This document shows, piece after piece, positions 9,551 to 20,829 of a stretch of 39,385 nucleotides of DNA. The notes beneath the pieces are model-generated. The model made no database searches. It had not been told where the DNA came from and saw only the letters and a list, made by a program, of their open reading frames with translations. The position numbers were made by a program, and so were the translations under genes. The DNA comes from Chlorokybus atmophyticus (taxonomy: Eukaryota > Streptophyta > Chlorokybophyceae > Chlorokybales > Chlorokybaceae). The stretch is from assembly GCA_009103225.1 (NCBI GenBank), contig RHPI01000975.1:54880-94264 (forward strand), read 5' to 3'. Each line of letters starts with the position of its first letter. The stretch's first letter is position 1.

Positions 9551-10518
9551 CAGCTTCTGCTGCTGAGCGCTTTGCAGGCGAGTGACAGTGGGTGGTTGCA
9601 TGAATGTCTGCCGCTGCCTTCACCGTTTGCAATTCTCTGTGCTTAGACTCTTGCATGGAGTGCTTGCCCTCATGCTGATCTGCATGCAGCCCGCAAGGCG
9701 TCTACTGCATCCGTCCGAAAAGGTAAGTAAGTACTACTTACCAAGTTAGTGACTTGGTTTGCAAGTGCCTACATGTCTACAACATAGCCGTTTGCATGCG
9801 ACAGCCTTTGCACGGACTGAGACACAGAGGCAGGCAACAGTCGCACTCACACTCACACCCTGCCGCATCATTGGCAGCATGGATTTCCGTCACGTTTACC
9901 AACTCATTCACACACCATCGACAGCAACTCTCTCTGCGCACACACTCACACTCTTAGTTGTCACAAGTCGGGACATGGGCAAGTTGGCACGCATTTGAAT
10001 ACGCTCACTGACGAAATGATTCCTAGGTCATCGCAGCGTCTTACGGCTGTAAACATGTACGACACCCTATATAGACTCTCTCCAACAATGTGCAGCTCAT
10101 GAGGAGGTGGCAGCGCTGCTGGGCCGCCTGCGTGTGGGACGAACAGCGATAAGTGCGTGTTGCTCCTCCTTTGTGTGAAACACGCAATGTGTTGTTCAGC
10201 ACAACACGAAGAAAAGTACTCGTTTTTGTGCTGATGATGATGATGCAGTTGCACGACAGCGGGGCTGCATAAAAGTGCGTACAAGTGCACGCGAATGAGG
10301 ACGAGGTGCGGCGTCTTGCGTTGGAGCTGTCCGTATTATAGAGAGAGATATCTAAAGCAGCTAAAGGTATACGTACAGCGCCCAACCACAACCATCATGA
10401 GGCGTGTAGCAGATTGACAACATTGTAGTATACTGCAGGTGCAAGGTGGCACGTCACACATTACTGTAAGCATTGGTACTTCTGTTCAGGCACACGTCGT
10501 GTGTATTCTTTAAGCGCT

Positions 10519-10594
<76 letters not shown>

Positions 10595-12187
10595 CAACCA
10601 ATGGTAAAGTGCAGGTTGGGCATACAAAGGTAGTCTCGCACTGATGTGTATAGATGTACACGGGTTGTAGCACAGCGCCAGCTCGGTAATGGGGTTGGGT
10701 ATGCAAAGTATGGGTGGATTAGCTATCAAACTTCGGATGAAATTAAGCAAAACCGCCACCTATCACTACAACACCACCATCAAGTAAGAGGTTTTGAGAT
10801 GGCAGATGCCATGCGCGGGTCAATCGCCACCAAGATGTACCGGAGCTGATTGGCAATGTAACTGAGTTATGTGTTGGACTGTACTTATGCCCGAACCTGA
10901 ACGCTGAGTCATGCGAGGGTGCGACTTGCGCATGCATACAATTTGTGTCAGTGCTTTAAGGGCACTTGCACATGCATGTGGCTTGACGTTGCGGTGCCTC
11001 ATGAGACGGAGCAATGTTCATGCACAGAGTCACAACAATCCATGCAGTGCACTGAGCCTGTGCATGCAGACAAGACGGCCCGAGGCGAACTGTCGCATTG
11101 CACTCCAATGTTGTGTTCGTGTATGTGCGCGGGCATGCACGCGCTCGTGTGCGCGCGCGGGTGTGTCATCCCCGCTTGCTTCGCATGCTTCACGATGATC
11201 ATAAACAACACAGGAATACCGAGTTGGAGTGCTGTACTCAACAGAAGAAGCAATATCTGCGCGGGCACTTACTAGCTAGTAGTATCAGTAGCTCACTCTT
11301 CCGTATTGCAGTCACAACGCCGCGGCGGTACTTGTCGACAATCGTGATATCCACACCTGCTGGTCAGGCAACAACGCCAAGCAGCACAGCCTAGAACAGA
11401 GTATGACTTGCTGACTGACTGTGCAGTGATCTACGCAAATCATTACCAGCGCTGAATCTGAAGGACATGAGTGTAATGGTGAGTGAGGAGCAGAGGCAAG
11501 TGTTCAAGCAGAGCTTGCCTGGCACTGACCAACAGCAAGGTGTGTACACACAGACGCACGAAAGTTGCCGGGTAAATACACAATGGAGTGCGGGTACATG
11601 CGTGTGCACACACAAGGGCATGCATGCGTGTGTACGCGTATCACATGGGAGTAAGTGAGGATTGGGGATGACACAACGGCAGATGCAGCGCAGTTTCGAG
11701 CACATCATGCCATGATGGGTGCAAGCGCACAGATGCGATTGCACCCACACGCGTGTGGGTGGGGGGGTGGGGGGAAAGGTATATCTACTGCGCGCTTACA
11801 CACGCATGTTCGCGTGCAGCGGATAATTGAATAGCGCGCAGGCATGTTCGCATGCATACACGCGCATGCGCACTAGGTAAGGAAATTCAACTCGTTGGCA
11901 GCTTTGAGTGGATGATGTATCACCTTGTTTTTCTTGTAAACACAAGCTTCACAAGCCCCTTTCTAAACATGTTGATTTGCAAGTACAAAATACAAACCTG
12001 CCAGCAGCTCGATTCTAAGACGCGATGAAAGCAGGTATACCACCTTGAGATGAATGTGTTTGCTGAGCGGACACATGGAGCGGACACAGAGCACACATGC
12101 TGCAATGCATACATACATGCATACACTGTACAGTGTATGTGTGCGCGCACGTATGTACTTAATTGTCGTATGCACCTTCCCGCACAC
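9551..12187. other. Spacer without a recognisable gene
   Basis: Short frames only, none with a known motif. It contains a (GA)n tract (10521-10592), CA/GT- and GCATGC-rich stretches around 11100-11880, and a self-complementary splice-donor-like site at 9722-9742. Any exon here is beyond what sequence reading alone can support. Confidence 0.5.
10521..10592. repeat. (GA)n microsatellite
   Basis: About 36 uninterrupted GA units. It creates spurious Leu/Ser-repeat frames on the other strand. Confidence 0.95.
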
Positions 12188-12273
12188 GTGTACTACAAAG
12201 TTAGCATTGGTTCAACATGTGCTGAGGTGACCACCTCAGCACATGTTGAACCAGTGCTAGCTTTGTACTACAC
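12188..12273. other. Foldback with 42-bp arms and 2-nt loop
   Basis: Left arm 12188-12229, right arm 12232-12273, with three mismatches in 42 pairs and only two unpaired central bases. A loop this small is unlike a microRNA precursor. It looks like a cruciform-forming palindrome or a snap-back replication product. Confidence 0.85.
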
Positions 12274-12583
12274 AGAACGCAATAAAAATCGATGCCAATC
12301 AAAACCGCCAATGCCAACCACCTTGATGCACATATCGACATAACAGACCAGAACATGCACTGACGCAGAGAAATGTACGCTTCACTATTCCACTGAGCTT
12401 GTGCACTTCACTCTATGTTCTATCCACACAACTATATGAGCGGGTTGGCTTGTGCCTTCACTGTATGCCAATGGAGTACATCACAGCTTTGTGACTCAAA
12501 GCTATGCACCTGTTCCGACGCTTCCAACTTGCATGGCTAGCGCGTTACATGCAGCAGCAGCAGCGGCCAAGCCAACAAAAAAC

Positions 12584-12909
12584 TTACAGGTTGAGAGCTG
12601 TGTAGGTTTGCTGTGCGCGGTGAAAGTCACCGTCAAGGCGGATCTTGGCATCGTTGGTCTTCGTGCCCAAGTAGGGGATGACGGTGGCGATGGACACGGC
12701 AACTTCGTCGACGTGACTCTGCAGTTTGCCAATCTGTAGGGCGACGGGCTGGCCTATTAGAGGGGCGGTCTTAAGTAGGCCGGCCTTGTCGATGAGGATG
12801 TTCAGCAGCTCATGGAGCGCCTGGAAGAACTCCACCAGATCGTTGTACACTACTAGCTGGTCAATAGCGGAGTAGGGTGGCGCCACTTCGATGGACTATG
12901 TGCAGGCTC

Positions 12910-12957
<48 letters not shown>

Positions 12958-13265
12958 GTTGTTGCCACACACGCAAGCACACTTACCACGACGATGTAAT
13001 CGGCGCGAGCTCTAATTTCGGAGAAATCTGTGAAGATATCCACGAAGGGGCCCTCGTTGACGAGGATGAGGGGGCCGTTGACGAGGTTGATTGTCCTGGC
13101 CGTGACCTGCGCCTCCTTGACGCTGCCAACCATAAACTTGATCCCGCGCACCACGACGGAAGGGTCGGACCCCTGCGCCTCCACGGCTACGCTGCTGATG
13201 GCAAGCACCAGCAGCAGGCACAGGCCGGCGGAGGCGGCGCTGGTGGCGAGGCTGGGGCGATCCAT
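12584..13265 (-). CDS. Predicted secreted protein, two exons, unknown family
   Basis: Exon 1 is 13265-12987 (93 codons), the intron is 12986-12896 and contains a (GA)n run, and exon 2 is 12895-12584, giving about 196 residues. The N-terminus has MDRPSLATS followed by a hydrophobic stretch (about residues 13-29, LCLLLVLAISSVAV) and a likely cleavage after VEAQ, a classic signal peptide. The rest is soluble and mildly amphipathic with long helical segments (e.g. LVEFFQALHELLNILIDKAG). I recognise no domain. The donor (GTAAGT) and acceptor (CACATAG) are good and both phases are 0. GC-rich third positions differ from the surrounding transposons, so this is the best host-gene candidate. The final CTG-TAA overlaps a GTAAGT donor match, so a further 3' exon is possible. 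Confidence 0.65.
12914..12955. repeat. (GA)n microsatellite in intron
   Basis: About 20 GA units within the intron of the secreted-protein gene. Confidence 0.95.
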
Positions 13266-13839
13266 CGTCACGGCGCAGCTAGCCCGACATCTGGCTTGCT
13301 GCTGTGCGCGTGGGCGTGAGGGAGCTGAGGGCACAGAAAAACAACACAGCGTCGGGTGGTGCATGCAAGTGGTGCCAGGCATGCACGACACAATGCAGCC
13401 AGCTGCAGCAGCAGCAAGCCGAAGATACACGGCACAGGACAAAGCCGCGACACAAACAGCAGAGCAGCCCCAATGTCATTTCATTGCACTTCTTTACACA
13501 GCATAGCACAGCCAACCCTACACAACCACAACCAAACAGCAGCAACCTTGGCTGCTGCTGAAGCTTGCCGCTGTGTTGCACAAGAGCGTGCGCGAACAAT
13601 GTCCCCGGTGACCTGCTAGCCAGACCAGTCACCACTGCGTTCCCCTTGGACATTGACAACAATGCAAAAAGCGCTTCGGCGCGCAGCAAAAGAACGCATC
13701 TACATAAACGCGGCCCTCACCGCGTTTAAGAATGACATGCATCATCATGTCAGAATCTTACCGGATTTGGATTGCTGGGGGTTTACCCGACCGTGCACAC
13801 GACGGCCCAATCTGCTAGTTTTGCTCAAATTAATAGACC

Positions 13840-13888
13840 TACCGTATTTAGTTGAATACAACCCCCCCCCTTACAAACAAAGCCCCCC
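13840..13888. repeat. Probable end of another pogo-type element, cut by the gap
   Basis: TACCGTATTT followed by C-rich blocks (ACAACCCCCCC, AAAGCCCCCC) matches the organisation of the element end at 464. The sequence then runs into Ns, so the element body is missing. Confidence 0.55.
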
Positions 13889-14274
13889 NNNNNNNNNNNN
13901 NNNNNNNNNNNNNNNNNNNNNNNNNNNNNNNNNNNNNNNNNNNNNNNNNNNNNNNNNNNNNNNNNNNNNNNNNNNNNNNNNNNNNNNNNNNNNNNNNNNN
14001 NNNNNNNNNNNNNNNNNNNNNNNNNNNNNNNNNNNNNNNNNNNNNNNNNNNNNNNNNNNNNNNNNNNNNNNNNNNNNNNNNNNNNNNNNNNNNNNNNNNN
14101 NNNNNNNNNNNNNNNNNNNNNNNNNNNNNNNNNNNNNNNNNNNNNNNNNNNNNNNNNNNNNNNNNNNNNNNNNNNNNNNNNNNNNNNNNNNNNNNNNNNN
14201 NNNNNNNNNNNNNNNNNNNNNNNNNNNNNNNNNNNNNNNNNNNNNNNNNNNNNNNNNNNNNNNNNNNNNNNNNN
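13889..14274. other. Assembly gap (386 Ns)
   Basis: Unresolved bases. Open frames spanning it are artefacts. Confidence 1.
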
Positions 14275-14715
14275 CTCAAAAATCAATGGGTAGTATCATG
14301 TTAATTAAATCCCGTAATAATTTTAATCGTATTTAAGATTAAAATCGCTTTTGTACACGGTTGATGGATGTTGATAAATACTTCCATTGTATATCTAAAA
14401 GCCTCTCCCGACTGGTGTAACTGCAGTGTCGCTTTGCTATATACAATAGGGTATAGCCACATGGCGCTTGCAGTCCGTGGCATACTGGCATAAACAATTT
14501 ATGCTAGTACTGGCACGAGGCGCTTGCCCCACGTGAGCGTTGCAAACACATGCACTTACATGCATACACACCCAAGCATGCACAATCATACAAGCTTATT
14601 GCAATCAACCCGCATACAAAGTCAAGGGGGCTGGGCTACGTTCAATGTGCTCAACGAGGCAAGCACAAGACGGTTGCAATAGCGTCTAGCAGTGATAGTA
14701 CTATAACGGCGCTAA

Positions 14716-14924
14716 AGATTAAGGCGGCACTTAATGGCAATTAGGGTTTTACAGTATCATAGCAATTTGACTTGTATTACACACACATGCACTTTTATAG
14801 ATCCCACAAAGTCTAGGCCTTTTCACTGTAGAAAGGCAAAAGTAATGCCAATTACGAACTTTTCACACACTACTCTCGACGACCTCTCAACATGTTCGTA
14901 CATTAACAGTACGGCTACTTAACA
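14716..14924. repeat. Dispersed repeat, copy 1
   Basis: Matches 23597-23784 with moderate divergence. Shared blocks include GATTAAGG, GACTTGTATT, CACACATGCACTT, CCCACAAA and GTACGGCTACTTAAC at the end. No protein frame. Probably a solo LTR fragment or a short non-autonomous element. Confidence 0.75.
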
Positions 14925-16566
14925 GCCGCTACATCAGCCTCCCTTTACATAAAAGCTTATGCGACCCGTGAGACCGTCTCTGGCAAAGCCTTCTTCTGAG
15001 CGGGGTTGCATCGACTTCACCATGTTGCTTGACATTTGGGGCAGGCCGCACTTATTGCACTTAAACAAGGTATTGCCACTTTTTTGGTTTCAACTCCCTC
15101 ACCTCCGCACCGGAGCATAAATTGTAAAAGGGCTGAACTGAACTAACCGTAAGAACCGCTGTCGACCGCAATGACCACCGCTACTGGTGAGGGGACTTCA
15201 TTGGATGGCTAGCTTCACGCTCATCAAACCCATATTTACCTCCTCCTCCACCACCAAACTGGACTGCTGAAGTGCTGCTGCTGAAAGCCAAACTACACTG
15301 CTACCGAACTAGCAAACTATGTACCTTGGGCTGCTAATGGGGAAAGTTGTGAATGAGACGCCGCTGAACTCAAGCAGACACTTTAGCATGAGGGTTGGAG
15401 CTGCTCGCGTTGCTGCTCCCTTCATCGGTTGCCATTGCCTTCCCCAGATCGACCAACTGCGCCATGTTATTGGACATTCTTGTGCGCGATTGAGCGCCGC
15501 CGCGGCAGGTGTCTCATGGTTCATGGCCAGTGCTATGGGTTCAGTGAGGACAAGGCAGATGATTAGCGCACTTCAATCCGGTCAGCCGCCGCCATCGCCG
15601 CCTCAATGCCGCCCAGCGGCGCCGTCCTACACCTCCTATCGGGCCAGGCGTCCACGAGCGCTGTTCCTTCTCGAGGATGATGTTCTGGGCTGCTGATGAT
15701 GTGCGCGATGACGCTTTTTGTCGATGTGTTAAGGCTGGGCCTGTTGCAGACAACTATACTTCGCCGAGAAGAGCTCCCACCCAGCATAGCTCAGTGTAGA
15801 GGAAGCTATGTAGGCGACAAGCTACCTAGTTAGGTGATGTGCTCACATGGCCTTCTCACGATAGAAAGCTGCGTGTACGTGTGTATATTCCCAAAACAGT
15901 AAGAGCTATGGGTGCTACCAACAAGTGTGATAGCAGATCATGACTGATGTGTATGTATGCTCAACAATGCAAGCATGCGCAGCTAGTGCGTAAGGCAAAT
16001 GCAATGTGTATGTGTGTGCTCCGTATTCATACACAACAGTAACAAACACACCAGGCTCACGTGTAGCTTTGTATTGCAGAGGTTGGGGCATTGGTCAGTC
16101 CTTGCTTCGTACTCACAGTTTGCTATGTAACAATGTGGCTAAGTCTGCTACTTATACAAGTACAGCCACATCTACTTTTACAACTGTGCAGTCCTAGCAA
16201 CGGCTAGTTGTGAGGTCATACGATATGATCGTTAGAACTTGATGTAGTTCGAGCTAACTTACAACGGAGTACCTACGGTGGTACCCACGGTAGTACTTAC
16301 GACGGTACCTACGACTCACGACCGGCGTAGCAGTCGTACGACGCGCGGCGCGCGACCCTCATGCTAGTAGTAGGCGCGGAAGCCTGCCTAGGAGATTCCT
16401 GCTGACGTTAACGAATAGCATGACACTCCTGCTGCTCCACCATTTAACGGTGCTAGGCAGTCGGATCGCCCGAGGGGCTGTTGCCTGCTAGCCATCAAGC
16501 AAGTCCCGACCCCGTCGGGTGCGACCCGCGTAGAGTCGCGGATTTGCGTTGAAAGTGATGAATCGT
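14925..16566. other. Spacer without a recognisable gene
   Basis: There are moderately long frames at 15319-15696 (+) and 15787-15309 (-), Ala/Pro/Arg-rich, with no recognised family and no clear splice structure. 16260-16320 has short imperfect repeats of a TACCTACGG/GGTACCTACGAC unit just before the DIRS element starts. Confidence 0.45.
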
Positions 16567-16750
16567 GGGCATTACTCGGCGGCTCCAACTATTGGCCGGC
16601 GAGTTTCGTTTAATAAATTGATCAATAAGTGATTAACATATATACTTTAACTTAGGGTTTGCCTCTGTTGCTTCACACACGTGTCAAGCAACAGAGGCAG
16701 TTACGGCCGTCACCTCAGCGGCGGCGTTGCTTGCGATCGCCGAAAGGTCG
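16567..16750 (+). repeat. DIRS element repeat A1
   Basis: Matches A2 (22403-22600) closely from GGGCATTACTCG through CGAAAGGTCG. It carries a hairpin, TGCCTCTGTTGCTT pairing with AAGCAACAGAGGCA (about 16660-16699), and a weaker stem in the first 30 bp. Confidence 0.85.
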
Positions 16751-16775
16751 GAGATAGTTTGGGGAAGAGTGCCCA

Positions 16776-18260
16776 ATGCCGCCGAAGAAGCGAGCTGCGG
16801 CTGCGGGCGGGCAGCGTGGCCGGAAGAACGCGGCCATTGAAGCTGCTCAGCCTGCGCAGCCTGAGCAGGCTGCTGAAGATGAACAAGCGGCTGATGAGGG
16901 GAGTAGGCGTGCGTGCAATTTGCGCAAGGCTACGCAGGCTGCTAAGCCGATAGCCTCGCCGCCGCCGCCAAAGTCACGCGTGGAGACTGGTCATGCCAAA
17001 AAAGCGTAACGCTGTGACGTTAGCTCAGGGCGTGACCCTAGAAAACGCTGCACAGCCCTTGAAGGTGGCTGTGAAGCTGCCCAAGGTGCCTCGGCATAGG
17101 CGTAGTAGAGGGGAGGTATTATCCTCTTTAGGGGAGGAGGAAGAGGTGAACAAAAAGCAAAAAGTCAAGAGAAACAAAAGGAGGAAGAAGAAGAGACACA
17201 CGTCCTCCTCGTCATCAACCTCCTCGTCATCCTCCTTCTCTGATGCGGACAGCTCCGACTCTGGAGACAAGCATACCAAGTACATCAAGCACAGGCTTCA
17301 TCAAGCACCTGTCCAGACAGTCAGAGACATATGCTTTGTGGGAGGAGAATCGCACGCGCAAGCTCTCCGCTGACGTGCAAGGCTGCTTCAAGGTAATGGG
17401 CCGCACTCTCTTCACAGGGCCGCCAGTTGCGCAGTTGGTGGCATTCTGTATCAGATGCTCCTCACGCATGTGCACGGAAGTATAGACTTTGCAACAGCCT
17501 TTGCGAGCGGGGCGCGAGGTATCATCAACGATGCTCGCATCAACCGCAAACACAATGAGGCCAAGGTCATCCGCCGCTTGACAAAGCTCGCCAACAGCTT
17601 CCAGGGCAAGGCAGCCATGCAAAAGGCCAAGACTTCTATTCGTCAGTAAGTCTGTTCAACAAATTGTTGATCTGAAAGTTGTCTCACAACATAAACACGC
17701 AATGCGCTGGCATGTGCACACTGCTCAAGCATAAATTACACTATGTGTGCATCATGATTGGCAGCTGCTGATCAATGTAATGGTACAATGCGCGCCTGCT
17801 CATAAACACGCACAATGTGTCTTAACAGCTGCTATCATCTGTGATGGTGCTATGCGCGCCTGTTTAGCAAGTCGCACAATGTGTGCATGTTTTGTGCACA
17901 ACAGTTGCCGTCAGACATGGTGCTATGTGCGCCTGTTCGTTAACATCAGCAGCACCATGTAAACAGTGCAATGCACGCTTGGGTCCTTGTCATGTTTATT
18001 ATGCAGAGCACGTCACTTGTTCATGTGATGGTGCACAGCACCTGTATTGTAGAGTAGTAGCACAACTGGTCGCAATGAGCACAGTCATACCTGCAAGTCT
18101 CCATGGAAGTTTGTTACACATCATATGGATGCAATTGTGCGCCTGCAGGCGCTTTGTTGCAGCAGAAGGGAGCACCCCGTTTCAGCGTGGTCGGGGCCGT
18201 GGTGGTTGCGGCCGCGGTGGTCGTCGTGGTTATGGTCGCAGAGGCGGCTATTACAATTAG
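16776..18260 (+). pseudogene. DIRS gag-like region, frameshifted
   Basis: It starts at ATG 16776 with a Lys/Arg/Ala-rich segment. A frame change near 16993-17009 continues into a basic stretch plus a Ser-rich run (residues of type KRNKRRKKKRH then SSSSS). Further frames at 17243-17485 and 17455-17649 hold the conserved-looking middle (GPPVAQLV..., then IRRLTKLANSFQGKA). The last segment before 18260 is an RGG box, GRGRGGCGRGGRRGYGRRGG, then a stop. Basic, RGG-ended proteins suit a nucleic-acid-binding gag. 17700-17950 has imperfect tandem copies of about 70 bp, so part of this span may be an intron. No intact frame was assembled. Confidence 0.5.
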
Positions 18261-18636
18261 CAGGCTGTGCTAGTTTAACAACAAGCATAATATGTACCCG
18301 TGCAAAAGCAGCCGCACCTGGCCTTGCAGTGAGTAGTGCAGCCAATACATCTGCTAAGTAGTGCATTGGCAGTGCATGTCAAAGGTGCTGGTGTGTGTAT
18401 CATAGCAATGCGCGAGTGCGCGTGTGCAGTGGAAGTGCATGTCAGGAGGTGCTGGTGTATCATAGCAGCGCGCAACTGCGCATGTATGCATGTTTGGGTC
18501 ATGCACCATAGTGTACTATGTGCAGCTCTTTACTGCAGACGACATCATGTGTGCATGATGCACAGCTGTATGTTGCTGGACAAGTGCAGGTGGCATAGCT
18601 GAAGCTACTAGTCAATTCTGGCATAGCTGAATTGAT

Positions 18637-20722
18637 TTGCATGTGTGCAGACATAGCACATCTAACGAACTGGTCGCTATTAGTGCCATTTTTGACAATG
18701 ACTGCGTGCAAGCAGAGTGGAATCCTGCAATGCCACTATCAGCAGTGGACCCTTTATTTCCACCAGAGAAGCACATTAATGTTATTACACAAGTGCCACA
18801 CACTGTTGCGAGCGTATCTGCTACACAGCAGCAAGAAGACATTCGTTCTATATATGCAGACTTGTCACAAGTGTCCAATGGCTTTGAAGAGTATCCCAAC
18901 TTTGCAACCCACTGGACAGAACAGCTACGCACTGAAACTCTGGATGCGGAGAACTTTGTAGCAGCCTCTTTACAGCAACGGCTTACAGCAAGGACCACTT
19001 GGTTTCAATTGATCATGCAAGGCAAGAAGATATTTGTGCTGGAATCGTTGCGTTACGGGTATCGCTTACAATGGGTGGGCACTCAAACATTTGATAGACG
19101 CAAGTGGGAAAATATACATGCATTGTTGAAGGCAGAAGGCTTCGGTGTTAATGACATTAGAACTATGCTGTCACGCATTCTATGTTTCCCCAATACCAAT
19201 TGTGTTTGGCAATCGCAAGTCCGCCTCCATACATTGTGATTATGTTGTCACTGTATTGGCCAACTTGATCAGAAGCAACCTTTATCGGGAGTGCGCATGA
19301 TGTGGCAGTCGTTACTGGAATAGGTGTAGTTAAGCAGGAGAAACGTTTGAGGCTCATTATGGATCTGAGGTATATCAACCTTTTCTTGCGCCACATCCTA
19401 TTCAGTTATGAGCGGTTACGCGATGTATTGTTGTACACTAAGCGCCATTTATTAGCAAGTGACAGCAGATTTAAAGTCGGGGTATCATCATGTGCCCATC
19501 TATGAGAACAGTAAGCCTTACTTGGCTTTGCGCTATGCTGGAGTCACATACAGATGGAATGTACTGCCATCTGGCATGAATCAAGCATGCTGGCTGTTTA
19601 CGACCTTGACGTTTACTGTCTTCACGCCTTTGCGGGCAATGGGTTTTCCTTGCCTGGCTTATATTGACGACATGCACTTCAGCCATTCTAATTGTTGGCA
19701 TTTGTGCTAGCGCATTCGCTGCGTATTGCGTATGATCAAGACCTTGGCATCTATATTTCTGTGAAGAAAAGCCAATTGTGGCCGGAACAAGTAGTGCAAT
19801 TATTGGGTCTGCTGGTGGACACAGTGGCGGGCTCTTTTGCCGTCCCCTTAAGCAAGTTGGCTAAGCTATTGCAGCTAATGAAAGAATTGGCAGCGGCTCC
19901 CGTATTAACCAAGCGTCACCTGGCACGCATTGCTGGCAAATTGATTGCGCTGAAGCTAGCTTTTGCACATGCAAGCATTTATGCTCGCCATTTGATGCAT
20001 CTGGCGTTGGCCACGGATGCATGGAACGATAATGTGGGTGATATGAACGCTTTCAGACACTTCTGTGATTGGACTGCTGCTGGCTTGCAGACTCACAATG
20101 GCAATGCTTGGTGGAAGCCCCCCATACTGCTTGAGCTGCATGTGGACGCTTCGGGTACAATCGGTTGGGGGGCGACAGGACCTTGGCCTCGCATGGCGGG
20201 CAACTTTAAGCCTGAGCATATGTCACTGCCTTCGGCCGTCAAGGAGGCACTCGCTTATGTGCAAGCATTTGGTGGCGCGCACGCATGCTCTCCAGCGTTG
20301 TACAGTGTGCATGATTGGCGATTGTCAACCAGCAATTCAAATGCTAAACAAGTTGTCTGCTTCTGAGCTTCATGTGCTGCATGCTTTACATCATTGTGGT
20401 CCCTTTGCTCGAAGCGTGATATTGCGCTGACGTGTGTGTGGCGCTCGCGTGATGAGCTGTGCGATGCGGATGCAAATTAACTAACAGAGGAGATTGGGCC
20501 CTAACCGCAGACGCAACCGCGCAAGTACAGCAGCATGTTGGACACCCAACATTGGACTGTTTTGCAGCTGATTCGAATAGCAAAACACCTTCTTACTTCA
20601 GTTACACATGCCTGAAAGTTTCGGAAATGCTTCAACTACAAACTAGCGCAATGTTCTTCAACGCTTGGGGGACGGCTTTGTTTGGTGTCACCCGCCATTG
20701 GCTCTCCTGCATGAAGCCATAG
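18637..20722 (+). pseudogene. DIRS-type reverse transcriptase / RNase H, frameshifted
   Basis: Ordered blocks in three frames. 18637-19239 is the N-terminal region, ending in ENIHALLKAEGFGVNDI. RT then has KRLRLIMDLRYINLFLRH (about 19335-19395), DLKSGYHHVPI (first Asp), LPSGMNQA and the catalytic YIDDM (about 19660). The thumb and linker lie at 19692-20366, and RNase H has LHVDASGTIGWGA, SAVKEALAY and MIGDCQPAIQMLN. 20459-20722 carries the HPTLDCFAADSNSKTP...FNAW block typical of the DIRS region after RNase H. Frame changes occur near 19230, 19460-19500, 19690 and 20310. All catalytic motifs are recognisable, so the decay is recent or part of it is sequencing error. Confidence 0.8.
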
Positions 20723-20829
20723 CATTATTGCAGTATTACCAGCTGCCAGCTGTGGTGTAAGTGCCTGAAGGGCACTCTGCTGTGTGGTGGCAAGTGCTTC
20801 GCGATTGGCAATTCACATATTGTGAGAGA

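Noticed and set aside
10454-10759. Leu/Ser-repeat proteins over (GA)n tracts
   Set aside because: Microsatellite translation with no flanking coding signature.
12188-12273. MicroRNA precursor
   Set aside because: The loop is 2 nt and pairing is almost complete, unlike a processed hairpin.
13653-14336. Long frames spanning the N run
   Set aside because: Most residues are undefined; they are produced by the gap.
15309-15787. Possible host gene on either strand
   Set aside because: Both strands are open over similar lengths, biased to Ala/Pro/Arg, with no domain, no convincing splice sites and no start context to choose between them.
17025-17288. Acidic Glu/Asp/Phe-rich minus-strand frame
   Set aside because: Antisense of the Lys- and Ser-rich gag segment; no motif of its own.
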